Assembly (NCBI GenBank): GCA_030590585.1
Contig: JAUUYD010000137.1
Location: 1-6,514 of the forward strand
Reading direction: 5' to 3'
DNA from: Spirochaeta sp.
GTDB taxonomy: Bacteria; Spirochaetota; Spirochaetia; Spirochaetales_E; Spirochaetaceae_B
DNA: 6,514 nucleotides
Shown in pieces: positions 1-5,418 of the stretch. The notes beneath the pieces are model-generated. The model had not been told where the DNA came from and ran no database searches. It was given only the letters and a program-made list of their open reading frames with translations. Position numbers and translations under genes: made by a program. Position 1 is the first letter of the stretch; the number at the start of each line of letters is the position of its first letter.

Positions 1-1
1 A

Positions 2-1243
2 TCTTTTTACAAAGATAGTTTGAAGGGACTTTTTGATTCCCTGCCCGAATTACTGAATGAAATCCAGAACGGAAAGTCTGTCAAGGATGTCAAATCCGGG
101 ATCAATGAAAAATACGAAGGGCTTTTTACCATATTTGATTCTTTTGAATCCAGATTAAAAGGTACTGTCGGGTCATTCCGAAACACTGCAGCGAATCTCG
201 GGCGTAATACAAGCGATCTTCACGAAGCGATTTTAAGAATCAGAATGGTTCCCATAAGCCAGATATTCAGCAGATTCCCGAGATTGGTCAGGGATCTGTC
301 TAAAAGTCTGAATAAGCAGATTGACCTGATTATCGAAGGTGAGGATACGGAACTGGACAAGTCCGTAACCGAAGAACTGCTCGATCCTTTGATGCATTGC
401 GTCCGAAACTCTCTTGACCACGGTATTGAAACACCTGATATCAGGCAAAAATCAGGTAAACCGGCAATTGGCAGTATGCTGCTTAAAGCGTCTAACGAAG
501 GAAACATGATTGTTATCGAAATTGCCGATGATGGAGCCGGTATCGATGTTGCAAAGGTAAGGGACAAGGCCATCGAACGGGGACTCATTCATCCGAACAA
601 AGCCCTGTCCGATATAGAAGCATTCAATCTGATCTTTGAACCGGGGTTCTCCACCGCAGGAGAAGTAACAAACATTTCCGGCCGGGGTGTGGGCCTCGAT
701 GTTGTGCGAAAGCAGATTGAAAAGCTCAACGGCAGCGTTTCAGTCTGGTCCAAAGTCGGAGAAGGTACACGATTTACTATAAAACTCCCTCTCACTCTTG
801 CCATTATACAGGGTCTTCTTGTCAGGGTGGGAACCGAGATTTATGCAATACCCATTACCAGCGTGCTTGAAAGTCACCGTATAAAACCGGAAGAGATTAA
901 GATTATTGATAATTACGAAGTGTTCAACGTCAGGGAGGATGTTATCAGTCTCCTGCGTCTGGGAAAGCTCTTTCGTATCGATGCGGAGGAAGATTCAGAG
1001 TACCATTTCATAGTCATCGTCGGAAGCGGGGACAGAAAAATGGGATTGATGGTGGATTCCCTCATCGGTGAAGAGGATGTGGTTATCAAACCCCTGAAGG
1101 ACAGGTACACCAATTCCCCGGGCATTGCCGGGGCTACCATACTTGGGGATGGAACAGTCTCTCTCATCATTGATATCAGCCAGCTGCTTGATCTGGGTGT
1201 TCGAAAGGAACAGGAAGCCAGACAGAGCAGGGTTGTGAGGTAG
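2..1243 (+). CDS. cheA: Chemotaxis histidine kinase CheA, C-terminal part (5' end outside window)
   Basis: CheA is the cytoplasmic kinase that, in complex with CheW and chemoreceptors, passes phosphate to CheY. The reading frame is open to the left edge, so the TTG at 20 is internal and the gene is 5'-truncated; the P1 phosphorylation and P2 CheY-docking domains lie outside. Seen here: the end of the P3 dimerization region (motif LHEAILRIRMVP, about 218-253), then the HATPase P4 domain with N box HCVRNSLDHGIE (395-430), G1 DDGAGID (527-547), F box IFEPGFST (632-655) and G2 GRGVGLDVV (680-706), then the CheW-like P5 domain (about 800-1205). All ATP-site boxes look intact. The stretch before LHEAIL lacks the usual VGEL motif at the expected distance, suggesting an extended P3, as reported for Treponema denticola. 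The stop is 5 bp before cheW, so the two are cotranscribed and probably translationally coupled. Confidence 0.97.
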   Translation, partial: SFYKDSLKGLFDSLPELLNEIQNGKSVKDVKSGINEKYEGLFTIFDSFESRLKGTVGSFRNTAANLGRNTSDLHEAILRIRMVPISQIFSRFPRLVRDLSKSLNKQIDLIIEGEDTELDKSVTEELLDPLMHCVRNSLDHGIETPDIRQKSGKPAIGSMLLKASNEGNMIVIEIADDGAGIDVAKVRDKAIERGLIHPNKALSDIEAFNLIFEPGFSTAGEVTNISGRGVGLDVVRKQIEKLNGSVSVWSKVGEGTRFTIKLPLTLAIIQGLLVRVGTEIYAIPITSVLESHRIKPEEIKIIDNYEVFNVREDVISLLRLGKLFRIDAEEDSEYHFIVIVGSGDRKMGLMVDSLIGEEDVVIKPLKDRYTNSPGIAGATILGDGTVSLIIDISQLLDLGVRKEQEARQSRVVR

Positions 1244-1248
1244 GTGGA

Positions 1249-2553
1249 ATGGATCAAACAAAAGAGAGTAAAACCAATAAGCTGAAAGACCAGACCCAAG
1301 TTGACTTCAAAATGATTTCCTTCACACTGGCAGGCAAAGACTATGGAATAGACATTATGAAAGTGAAGGAAATCTCAAAAGCCGCTAAATTCACCTTCGT
1401 TCCCAATGCTGCACCCTTCGTCAAAGGGGTGTACAACTTACGGGGTGATATTATTTCAGTCATTGATATGAGAATTTTCTTTAATCTGCCGTTAGAAGAA
1501 AATAATGAAGATACTGAGAACATGATAATTCTCAGACTTGACCGACATGTTCTTGCTGTCATCGTTGATTCCATTGACAAGGTTATTGGAATCAGTTCAG
1601 AGGCAGTACAAGCGCCTCATCCCCTTTTCGGAGATATTAACATCAAGTACATCAGTGGAGTGGTGGAAAATGAGGGCCGCTTGTATGTTATTCTCGATGT
1701 GGAGAGCATCCTGGGTGATGAAGAGCCCGCTGAGAAAACGGAAAAAGCCTCACTCCCGACATCAAGGTCCGCCATTATTCAGGAATCGACAGTCTCAACG
1801 ACAAAAGATGCCGTTCAGGAAGATGTTGATATCGGATTTATTGAAGAAACACTCATAACATTCTTATCATTTTATTCCAGCCCGGTTAATCAGGATTGGA
1901 TTAGAAACAGATTCATCTCCTGGAAAAAACAAAGGGGTGAGGAAGTGCAGTTGGCAAATGATAACGATGCCGAGGCGTTTCTGGCATCATTTGCTTCCCC
2001 ATTCTCAGGATCTTTCTGGAACAGTGATTATTCTGAGAAAATAGCAGGATTCATTCCTGAGAGCCATTCCGGGAATTTCTATGTATGGAATCCGGGCTGT
2101 GAAAGCGGTTACGAAAGTTACTCTGTTGCCTGCATGATTAAAAATAAACTGCCCTCTGTTAATTTGAAAATTATTGCCCATGACAGCGATCTCATCAGGA
2201 TATCCACTGCACCCGGACTTGTTGTTCCTCAGACTTCACAGGGGAGTCCCTATGATAAATTCCTCAGCGAGGGACGCAAGGGTAAACAATTTATCAAGGA
2301 AATCAAGGATGCCATTCTCTTTGAATACCATGATATAACTCATGAGAACACCCTGCCGAAGCTGGATCTGGTTGTAATGCGGGATACGGTCTCATATCTT
2401 GTACCTGAGAGACAGCAGTATATATTCCGTACATTGGATGAAGTGATGAAACCCGGCAGTCTGCTTGTACTTGGAGCAAATGAACAACCTCTTAACCCCG
2501 ACGCCTGGGAAAAAGTTGAAAATTCCGGCGTTGTTGCCTATAAAAAGAAATAA
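1249..2553 (+). CDS. cheW: CheW-CheR-like fusion chemotaxis coupling protein
   Basis: A 434-residue protein, far longer than an ordinary CheW (about 150-170). Residues 18-158 form the CheW adaptor domain that bridges CheA P5 and receptors; the signature GVYNLRG is at 60-66. Residues 160-190 are a Ser/Thr/Glu-rich linker. Residues 191-434 resemble a CheR methyltransferase: WNPGCESGYESYS (280-292) matches the SAM-binding segment usually read as W-AGCS-GEE-YS, LDLVVMRDTVSYL (372-384) matches the usual DLI-CRNVLIYF, and PGSLLVLGANE (402-412) matches the usual PGG-L-LGHSE. Several conserved residues are changed (GEE to GYE, RN to RD), so methyltransferase activity is doubtful. Spirochaete CheW-CheR-like fusions are known, and in T. 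denticola one is needed for ordered receptor arrays, so a structural role is the best inference. GAGG at 1237-1240 inside the cheA end is the ribosome binding site, 8 nt before the ATG. Confidence 0.94.
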   Translation: MDQTKESKTNKLKDQTQVDFKMISFTLAGKDYGIDIMKVKEISKAAKFTFVPNAAPFVKGVYNLRGDIISVIDMRIFFNLPLEENNEDTENMIILRLDRHVLAVIVDSIDKVIGISSEAVQAPHPLFGDINIKYISGVVENEGRLYVILDVESILGDEEPAEKTEKASLPTSRSAIIQESTVSTTKDAVQEDVDIGFIEETLITFLSFYSSPVNQDWIRNRFISWKKQRGEEVQLANDNDAEAFLASFASPFSGSFWNSDYSEKIAGFIPESHSGNFYVWNPGCESGYESYSVACMIKNKLPSVNLKIIAHDSDLIRISTAPGLVVPQTSQGSPYDKFLSEGRKGKQFIKEIKDAILFEYHDITHENTLPKLDLVVMRDTVSYLVPERQQYIFRTLDEVMKPGSLLVLGANEQPLNPDAWEKVENSGVVAYKKK

Positions 2554-2576
2554 TTAACTCTAAAAAGGAGAATTAC

Positions 2577-3041
2577 ATGAGGGTCGAATACATCAATCCA
2601 TTTGTGGAAGCAGCGTACAGTATCATGCATGAAGTGCTGCAAACAGATATTGAACGTAAGGATCTGTATCTGAAGAAGACATCCAAACCTGTAATGGGTG
2701 TAGCCGCATTGGTTGGATTGGCAGGAGATGTAGAGGGACGTGTGCTTATCGATATGAGTCAGCAGACGGCCATAAAGATAGCTGCAACGATGAATGATGA
2801 AGATCTGACTGAAATGGATGAACTTGTGAAGGCCACCATTACGGAATTGGCGAATATGATTACCGCTCAGGCGGTGACAAAATTGTCCGATCTTGGTTTC
2901 AAATTTGATCTCACACCACCGTCTATTATTACCGGGGAGAACATGCAGGTTTCAACCGCTGATGTTGAAGCTCTTATTGTTCCTCTTGAAATGCCCCAGG
3001 GACTTGTTGAAATTAACGTTGCCGTCAGGGAACGAATGTAG
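2577..3041 (+). CDS. cheX: CheY-P phosphatase CheX
   Basis: A 154-residue CheX-family (CheC/CheX/FliY) protein that hydrolyses the aspartyl phosphate on CheY and so terminates the motor signal; spirochaetes use CheX in place of CheZ. The catalytic helix signature E-x-x-N is present as ELAN, with Glu90 and Asn93 inside TITELANMITAQAV. Length matches the family (about 155). MGVAALVGLAGDVEGRVLI (about 40-58) is the typical central strand pair, and the C-terminus LVEINVAVRER is typical of CheX. The start is firm: AAGGAG at 2565-2570 lies 6 nt before the ATG. The gene follows cheW by 23 bp and precedes cheY by 14 bp, placing phosphatase and substrate in one transcript. No disrupted residue is seen; the protein should be active. 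Confidence 0.95.
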   Translation: MRVEYINPFVEAAYSIMHEVLQTDIERKDLYLKKTSKPVMGVAALVGLAGDVEGRVLIDMSQQTAIKIAATMNDEDLTEMDELVKATITELANMITAQAVTKLSDLGFKFDLTPPSIITGENMQVSTADVEALIVPLEMPQGLVEINVAVRERM

Positions 3042-3055
3042 GAGGGCTGCTGATT

Positions 3056-3493
3056 GTGAAAACCACTAGTGATTTTCCGAATATTAATGAAAGAACCCCT
3101 GACGGTCATAATACCGGCGGAGTCGCGTTCAAAGTTCTCGTTGTTGATGATTCGATGTTTGTCACCAAGCAGATAGGCCAAATCCTTACTTCTGAAGGTT
3201 TTAATGTCGTGGCAACAGCCGCGGACGGCCTTGAAGGCGTCGAAAAGTACAAGGAACTCTATCCCAATGTCGATCTTGTTACCATGGATATCACCATGCC
3301 CAGGATGGATGGTGTGAGTGCCCTTGAGAAAATCATCGAGTTTGACAAAGATGCGAAGGTTGTGATGATCAGTGCTCTTGGAAAACAGGATCTTGTCAAG
3401 AAAGCCCTTCTCATCGGTGCCAAGAATTACATCGTTAAGCCGCTGGATAGAAAAAAGGTGTTGGAGAGGGTTATCAGCATTCTCAAAAGTTAG
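3056..3493 (+). CDS. cheY: Chemotaxis response regulator CheY
   Basis: A single-domain receiver of 145 residues that carries the phosphoryl signal from CheA to the flagellar motor switch (FliM) and is reset by CheX. Acid pocket Asp31-Asp32 (VVDDSMF), phosphoacceptor Asp78 (TMDITMP), switch Ser106 (MISALG), switch aromatic Tyr125 and conserved Lys128 (YIVKPL) are all present. It has an N-terminal extension of about 24 residues before the first receiver strand (KVLVVDD), longer than enteric CheY (about 129 aa). The start is a GTG at 3056, supported by AGGAGG at 3040-3045, 10 nt upstream, which overlaps the cheX stop codon. Last gene of the che operon; no terminator lies between its stop and the tRNA-Val promoter 8 bp downstream, so che transcripts may run through the tRNA. 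Confidence 0.96.
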   Translation: MKTTSDFPNINERTPDGHNTGGVAFKVLVVDDSMFVTKQIGQILTSEGFNVVATAADGLEGVEKYKELYPNVDLVTMDITMPRMDGVSALEKIIEFDKDAKVVMISALGKQDLVKKALLIGAKNYIVKPLDRKKVLERVISILKS

Positions 3494-3500
3494 AAAACGG

Positions 3501-3528
3501 TTGACACTTTGAACAGTATCGGTAGAAT
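3501..3528 (+). promoter_or_regulatory. Sigma70-type promoter of tRNA-Val
   Basis: A consensus -35 box TTGACA (3501-3506) and a -10 box TAGAAT (3523-3528) are separated by 16 bp and end 12 bp before the mature tRNA 5' end. It lies in the 47-bp gap between the cheY stop and the tRNA, so the tRNA should be transcribed independently of the che operon. Confidence 0.75.
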
Positions 3529-3540
3529 TGTGCTTCGTTA

Positions 3541-3614
3541 GGGCGGCTAGCTCAGCTGGTTAGAGTACGTGCTTGACATGCACGGGGTCGGCGGTTCGAG
3601 TCCGCCGTCGCCCA
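3541..3614 (+). tRNA. tRNA-Val (anticodon GAC)
   Basis: A 74-nt cloverleaf folds cleanly. The acceptor stem is GGGCGGC (3541-3547) with GTCGCCC (3607-3613), with one G-U pair. The D stem is GCTC/GAGT, and the anticodon stem is CGTGC/GCACG around loop TTGACAT, with anticodon GAC at 3575-3577 reading GUC/GUU valine codons. The variable loop has 5 nt, and the T stem GGCGG/CCGCC encloses TTCGAGT. The discriminator base is A (3614). The 3' CCA is not encoded (the next bases are ACG), so it must be added by tRNA nucleotidyltransferase. It sits between the che operon and an accessory region. Confidence 0.96.
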
Positions 3615-3621
3615 ACGCAAT

Positions 3622-3651
3622 AAAGGTGATCCTTCGGGGTTGCCTTTTTTT
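3622..3651 (+). terminator. Rho-independent terminator after tRNA-Val
   Basis: An 11-bp stem, AAAGGTGATCC (3622-3632) with GGGTTGCCTTT (3637-3647) including three G-U pairs, is capped by a TTCG tetraloop (3633-3636). It runs into a seven-T tract (3645-3651). It begins 8 nt after the tRNA 3' end and probably terminates both the tRNA and any che read-through. It also faces the oppositely oriented vapBC transcript. Confidence 0.9.
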
Positions 3652-3657
3652 ATTGGG

Positions 3658-3705
3658 GATGGGGGAGTTGTTTTCTACCGCGGATGTTCGCGGGTTGGCA
3701 CGGAT
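3658..3705 (+). repeat. Direct repeat, left copy (flanks vapBC)
   Basis: A 48-bp element that recurs at 4441-4489 in the same orientation. The last 40 bases match at 35 positions; the G-run before them has 5 G here and 6 G in the other copy. It contains CCGCGGATGTTCGCGG (3678-3693), which can fold as a CCGCG/CGCGG hairpin. It lies between the tRNA terminator and the end of vapC. It could be a dispersed intergenic repeat or a mark of insertion. Confidence 0.85.
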
Positions 3706-3727
3706 CAGTCGGAGTGGCTCAACTGAT
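3704..3727 (-). other. Stem-loop at the 3' end of the vapBC transcript
   Basis: Directly after the vapC stop codon, the minus-strand transcript can form a roughly 10-bp stem. The arms are 3718-3727 and 3704-3714, with loop CCA, one G-U pair and one bulged base. No T tract follows, so it is not a standard intrinsic terminator. It may stabilise the mRNA end or assist termination. It slightly overlaps the left direct repeat. Confidence 0.35.
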
Positions 3728-4126
3728 TTATATGGTCCAGTCCTGAATTTCCAAGTCGGGGATTCTGATAAACTCCCTGGTGTTGTTAGTTACCATTACC
3801 AGTTCTTTCGACAAGGCCTGGGAGGCAAGCAGCATATCGATTGGACCTATTACTTTCCCTGCTCGGCGCAATATCGTTTTCAGTTTACCGTATTGAATAG
3901 CATCTTCTTCGTCATAGTTTAAATAGTCGAATATCGAGAGAAATTCTATTAATGCCATTCGGTTCTCATCGGGGTGTTGACTATTTGATACACCAAATTC
4001 AAGCTCAGCAATTGTCAATGATGAAATGAAGATGCCTTTTTCGAAATTGCTTTGAATACGTTCCAATACTGCGGTGGGCCGCTTTTTTATTGCAAAAATA
4101 CAGATATTTGTATCGATCAGATACAT
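3728..4126 (-). CDS. vapC: VapC toxin, PIN-domain ribonuclease (tRNA(fMet)-specific type)
   Basis: A 132-residue PIN-domain protein, normal length for VapC. The acidic metal-binding residues are visible: Asp5 (LIDTN), Glu41 (IAELEFG) and Asp97 (GPIDMLLA), with the closing motif VTNNTREF (112-119) and a terminal DW. The whole pattern (DTNICIFAIKKRP, GPID, TNNTREF) matches the enteric VapC subfamily that cleaves initiator tRNA-fMet in the anticodon stem-loop; that target is inferred from family, not shown here. As a free toxin it would block translation; VapB bound to it neutralises it. The start codon shares one base with the vapB stop (TAATG), typical of coupled toxin-antitoxin pairs. All catalytic residues are intact, so an active toxin is expected. 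The gene runs convergently toward the tRNA-Val. Confidence 0.95.
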   Translation of the reverse strand: MYLIDTNICIFAIKKRPTAVLERIQSNFEKGIFISSLTIAELEFGVSNSQHPDENRMALIEFLSIFDYLNYDEEDAIQYGKLKTILRRAGKVIGPIDMLLASQALSKELVMVTNNTREFIRIPDLEIQDWTI

Positions 4127-4356
4127 TAGAAAGACTCTCGAATCTGCTCTTCTCCCTGATCTCTACCTTCCTGCATGAAATCCTCTGTGAATGAATCCAG
4201 TCCATGTAGAAATATTTCCCATTGTTTGTCTCGTGGTATAAGAAGAACAGCCTCTCCGTGTTTCTGAATGAAGACGTCCTCACCATTAAATTGAAAATCT
4301 TTAGGAAGTCTTACAGCCTGGCTTCTTCCATTCTTGAATAATTTCGCTGTTTTCAT
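4126..4356 (-). CDS. vapB: VapB antitoxin (AbrB/MazE-like swapped-hairpin fold)
   Basis: A 76-residue antitoxin. Residues 3-42 carry the SpoVT/AbrB-type DNA-binding region with the family signature AKLFKNGRSQAVRLPKDF (4-21). The acidic C-terminal part (about 46-76) is the region that in VapB proteins wraps around the toxin active site. It should bind VapC and repress its own promoter. The start at 4356 is supported by AGGGAG at 4364-4369, 7 nt upstream on the minus strand. The stop TAA overlaps the vapC ATG by one base, so the genes form one operon. Palindromes just upstream are plausible operator sites. The full-length, undamaged pair suggests a maintained module. Confidence 0.94.
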   Translation of the reverse strand: MKTAKLFKNGRSQAVRLPKDFQFNGEDVFIQKHGEAVLLIPRDKQWEIFLHGLDSFTEDFMQEGRDQGEEQIRESF

Positions 4357-4372
4357 CTTTGATCTCCCTAGT

Positions 4373-4405
4373 ATGATAATATATCATGGTATATACCGAA
4401 ATCAA
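4373..4405 (-). promoter_or_regulatory. vapBC promoter with nested palindromic operators
   Basis: On the minus strand TTGATT (-35; 4400-4405) is followed after 16 bp by TATATT (-10; 4378-4383), 21 bp before the vapB ATG. Two palindromes overlap it: perfect GGTATATACC (4388-4397) in the spacer, and ATGATA-ATA-TATCAT (4373-4387) over the -10 box. Such placement fits autoregulation by a VapBC complex, as in related modules. The box assignment is by eye. Confidence 0.6.
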
Positions 4406-4440
4406 GTAAAGATATGCAGAATTTTTGAATATTCAGGATG

Positions 4441-4489
4441 GATGGGGGGAGTTGTTATTTACCGCGGATGTTCGCGGATGGGCACAGAT
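4441..4489 (+). repeat. Direct repeat, right copy (flanks vapBC)
   Basis: Second copy of the element at 3658-3705, same orientation, 783 bp downstream. The core CCGCGGATGTTCGCGG (4462-4477) is identical in both copies; differences lie on either side of it. It starts about 35 bp beyond the -35 box of the vapB promoter, so the two copies neatly bracket the whole toxin-antitoxin unit. Confidence 0.85.
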
Positions 4490-4527
4490 AGGAATTCTGG
4501 TGGGACACTCTCCTTCCGCTTCTTTTT

Positions 4528-4554
4528 ATTGTACCGCTCTCTCGTCACTGTCAA
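4528..4554 (-). promoter_or_regulatory. Possible outward promoter from the inverted repeat
   Basis: Read on the minus strand, TTGACA (4549-4554, inside the left hairpin arm) is followed after 15 bp by TACAAT (4528-4533). The spacer is shorter than the preferred 17 bp, so strength is uncertain. If active it would point toward vapBC. No gene of its own is evident. Confidence 0.25.
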
Positions 4555-4591
4555 GGGCAAGGTGAACGCCCCTTTGGGGCGCCCTTGACAG
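4548..4591. repeat. Compound inverted repeat (nested hairpins)
   Basis: Perfect 11-bp arms CTGTCAAGGGC (4548-4558) and GCCCTTGACAG (4581-4591) enclose a second perfect hairpin, GCCCC-TTT-GGGGC (4568-4580), with a 9-nt bulge AAGGTGAAC on the left. There is no T tract, so it is not a typical terminator. It lies in the 284-bp noncoding stretch between vapB and the GxxExxY gene. That stretch otherwise holds the vapB promoter, the right direct repeat and, at 4490-4547, nothing I can identify apart from the possible outward promoter. Confidence 0.8.
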
Positions 4592-4640
4592 CTCCTCGGT
4601 TCGTCCGGTGCGGGGGTGAAAAGCATCAGGAGGTTGAGTG

Positions 4641-5033
4641 ATGTCGAAACTGGTATACAAGGAATTGTCGGATTGGGTACTCGGGGGCGCATTTAAGGTT
4701 CATAACCGCTTGGGGCCGGGATTGTTGGAAAGTGCTTATGAAGGGGCTTTAGCAATTGAATTCCGGCACTGCGGATTAAGGGTGGAACGTCAGGCTGTGT
4801 ATCCGTTGTACTACGAAGGTGAACTGGCCGGTGCCTATGTGGCGGATATGGTGGTGGAGGGGAAAATAATTCTTAAATTGAAGGCAGTTAAGGTTCTCAC
4901 TCCGGTTATGGAAGCTCAGCTTATTAATTATTTACGGTTGTCGGGAATTCCGGTGGGGTATTTGCTGAACTTTCGGAATGAACGGGTTGAATGGAATAGA
5001 AGGGTGCTTTGTTCCGGGAAAGTTATCTTGTAA
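4641..5033 (+). CDS. GxxExxY family protein (PD-(D/E)XK nuclease-like) with altered catalytic Glu
   Basis: A 130-residue member of the GxxExxY family, small proteins related to PD-(D/E)XK nucleases, of unknown biological role. The naming motif GLLESAY is at 27-33, preceded by the usual HNRLGPG; the family block ending in EAQLINYL is at 91-98 and IPVGYLLNF at 103-111. In the nuclease-like core the first acid Asp69 (VADMVVEG) and Lys81 are kept, but the position normally Glu in VELKAV is Lys79 (ILKLKAV), encoded AAA, one G-to-A change from GAA. If that Glu is catalytic, the protein is probably inactive as a nuclease. The ATG at 4641 is preferred over an adjacent in-frame GTG at 4638, because AGGAGG (4628-4633) is 7 nt from the ATG. 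No cotranscribed partner is obvious; such genes are common in accessory DNA. Confidence 0.88.
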   Translation: MSKLVYKELSDWVLGGAFKVHNRLGPGLLESAYEGALAIEFRHCGLRVERQAVYPLYYEGELAGAYVADMVVEGKIILKLKAVKVLTPVMEAQLINYLRLSGIPVGYLLNFRNERVEWNRRVLCSGKVIL

Positions 5034-5037
5034 CTGA

Positions 5038-5086
5038 TCCAATAAAGTTCCTTCTGAAATAATTATGTTTTTCGGTTATTATTGGA
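5038..5086. repeat. Short inverted repeat after the GxxExxY gene
   Basis: Perfect 8-bp arms TCCAATAA (5038-5045) and TTATTGGA (5079-5086) are separated by a 33-nt AT-rich loop, starting 5 bp after the GxxExxY stop codon. No T tract follows. It could be a weak transcript-end structure or chance in AT-rich DNA. Confidence 0.3.
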
Positions 5087-5113
5087 AGGCAGTTGCATCA
5101 TAGGGTTTTTATC

Positions 5114-5418
5114 ATGGCCAAAAAATTACGAATAATCATAAAAGTCTCGAAGAGACCTTATGGGAAACAGAAAAAGAATATCGGGACCGGCAGGGATAAA
5201 CTCTCTTTATCGATGCCCGGAACCACGGTTTCATGATGGATCGTGCCCGTAAAGAACTCACCAGCGATGATATCGCTGAGATTTCCGGTACAAATCATTC
5301 CTGGGGAGGGGAGAAGATGGAGGGGCTATCAAAGATTTTATTCGAGCAGAGGAAAGTATCTGTGGAACTGGATGAGGTAATCCGGGGGAATCTGGGGGTG
5401 CTGGGATATGGGGATTAA
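5114..5418 (+). pseudogene. hsdM: hsdM relic: type I restriction-modification methyltransferase with internal deletions
   Basis: Three recognisable pieces of HsdM, the N6-adenine methyltransferase subunit of type I restriction systems (normally about 480-530 aa), are compressed into 305 bp. (a) An N-terminus: MAKK at 5114-5125, then after a frameshift in a six-A run (5120-5125) ITNNHKSLEETLWET (5125-5169). (b) Joined directly to a late C-terminal segment: YRDRQG, TAA stop (5197-5199), TLFIDARNHGFMMDRARKEL (5200-5259) and SDDIAEIS. (c) Joined at about 5302-5316 to the extreme C-terminus EKMEGL...VIRGNLGVLGYGD, ending at 5418. The SAM-binding and NPPF catalytic regions are gone, so no methylation is possible. 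Restoring one A and changing TAA to GAA would make one continuous frame, so both deletions were in frame. Function is lost; the 3' part (ATG 5233) might still be translated and couple to rhuM. Confidence 0.88.

Noticed and set aside
3569..3922. Plus-strand 117-codon reading frame
   Set aside because: It starts inside the tRNA-Val and runs through its terminator, the direct repeat and antisense to vapC. It is a shadow frame.
4597..4607. Possible att-like copy of the tRNA T-loop (CGGTTCG...TCCG)
   Set aside because: It shares only about 7 contiguous bases with the tRNA and the similarity does not continue into the acceptor stem, so it is not a credible attachment site.
4459..4692. Minus-strand 77-codon reading frame across the intergenic repeat region
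   Set aside because: It runs through the inverted repeat and into the start of the GxxExxY gene on the opposite strand, and has no recognisable family. Its Arg/Lys/Pro-rich look fits translated noncoding DNA. A dispersed repeat containing this frame cannot be excluded.
5114..5233. Intact small basic protein from ATG 5114 (about 39 residues)
   Set aside because: After MAKK the frame is explained by a one-base slip away from the HsdM N-terminal frame; its composition reflects out-of-frame reading.
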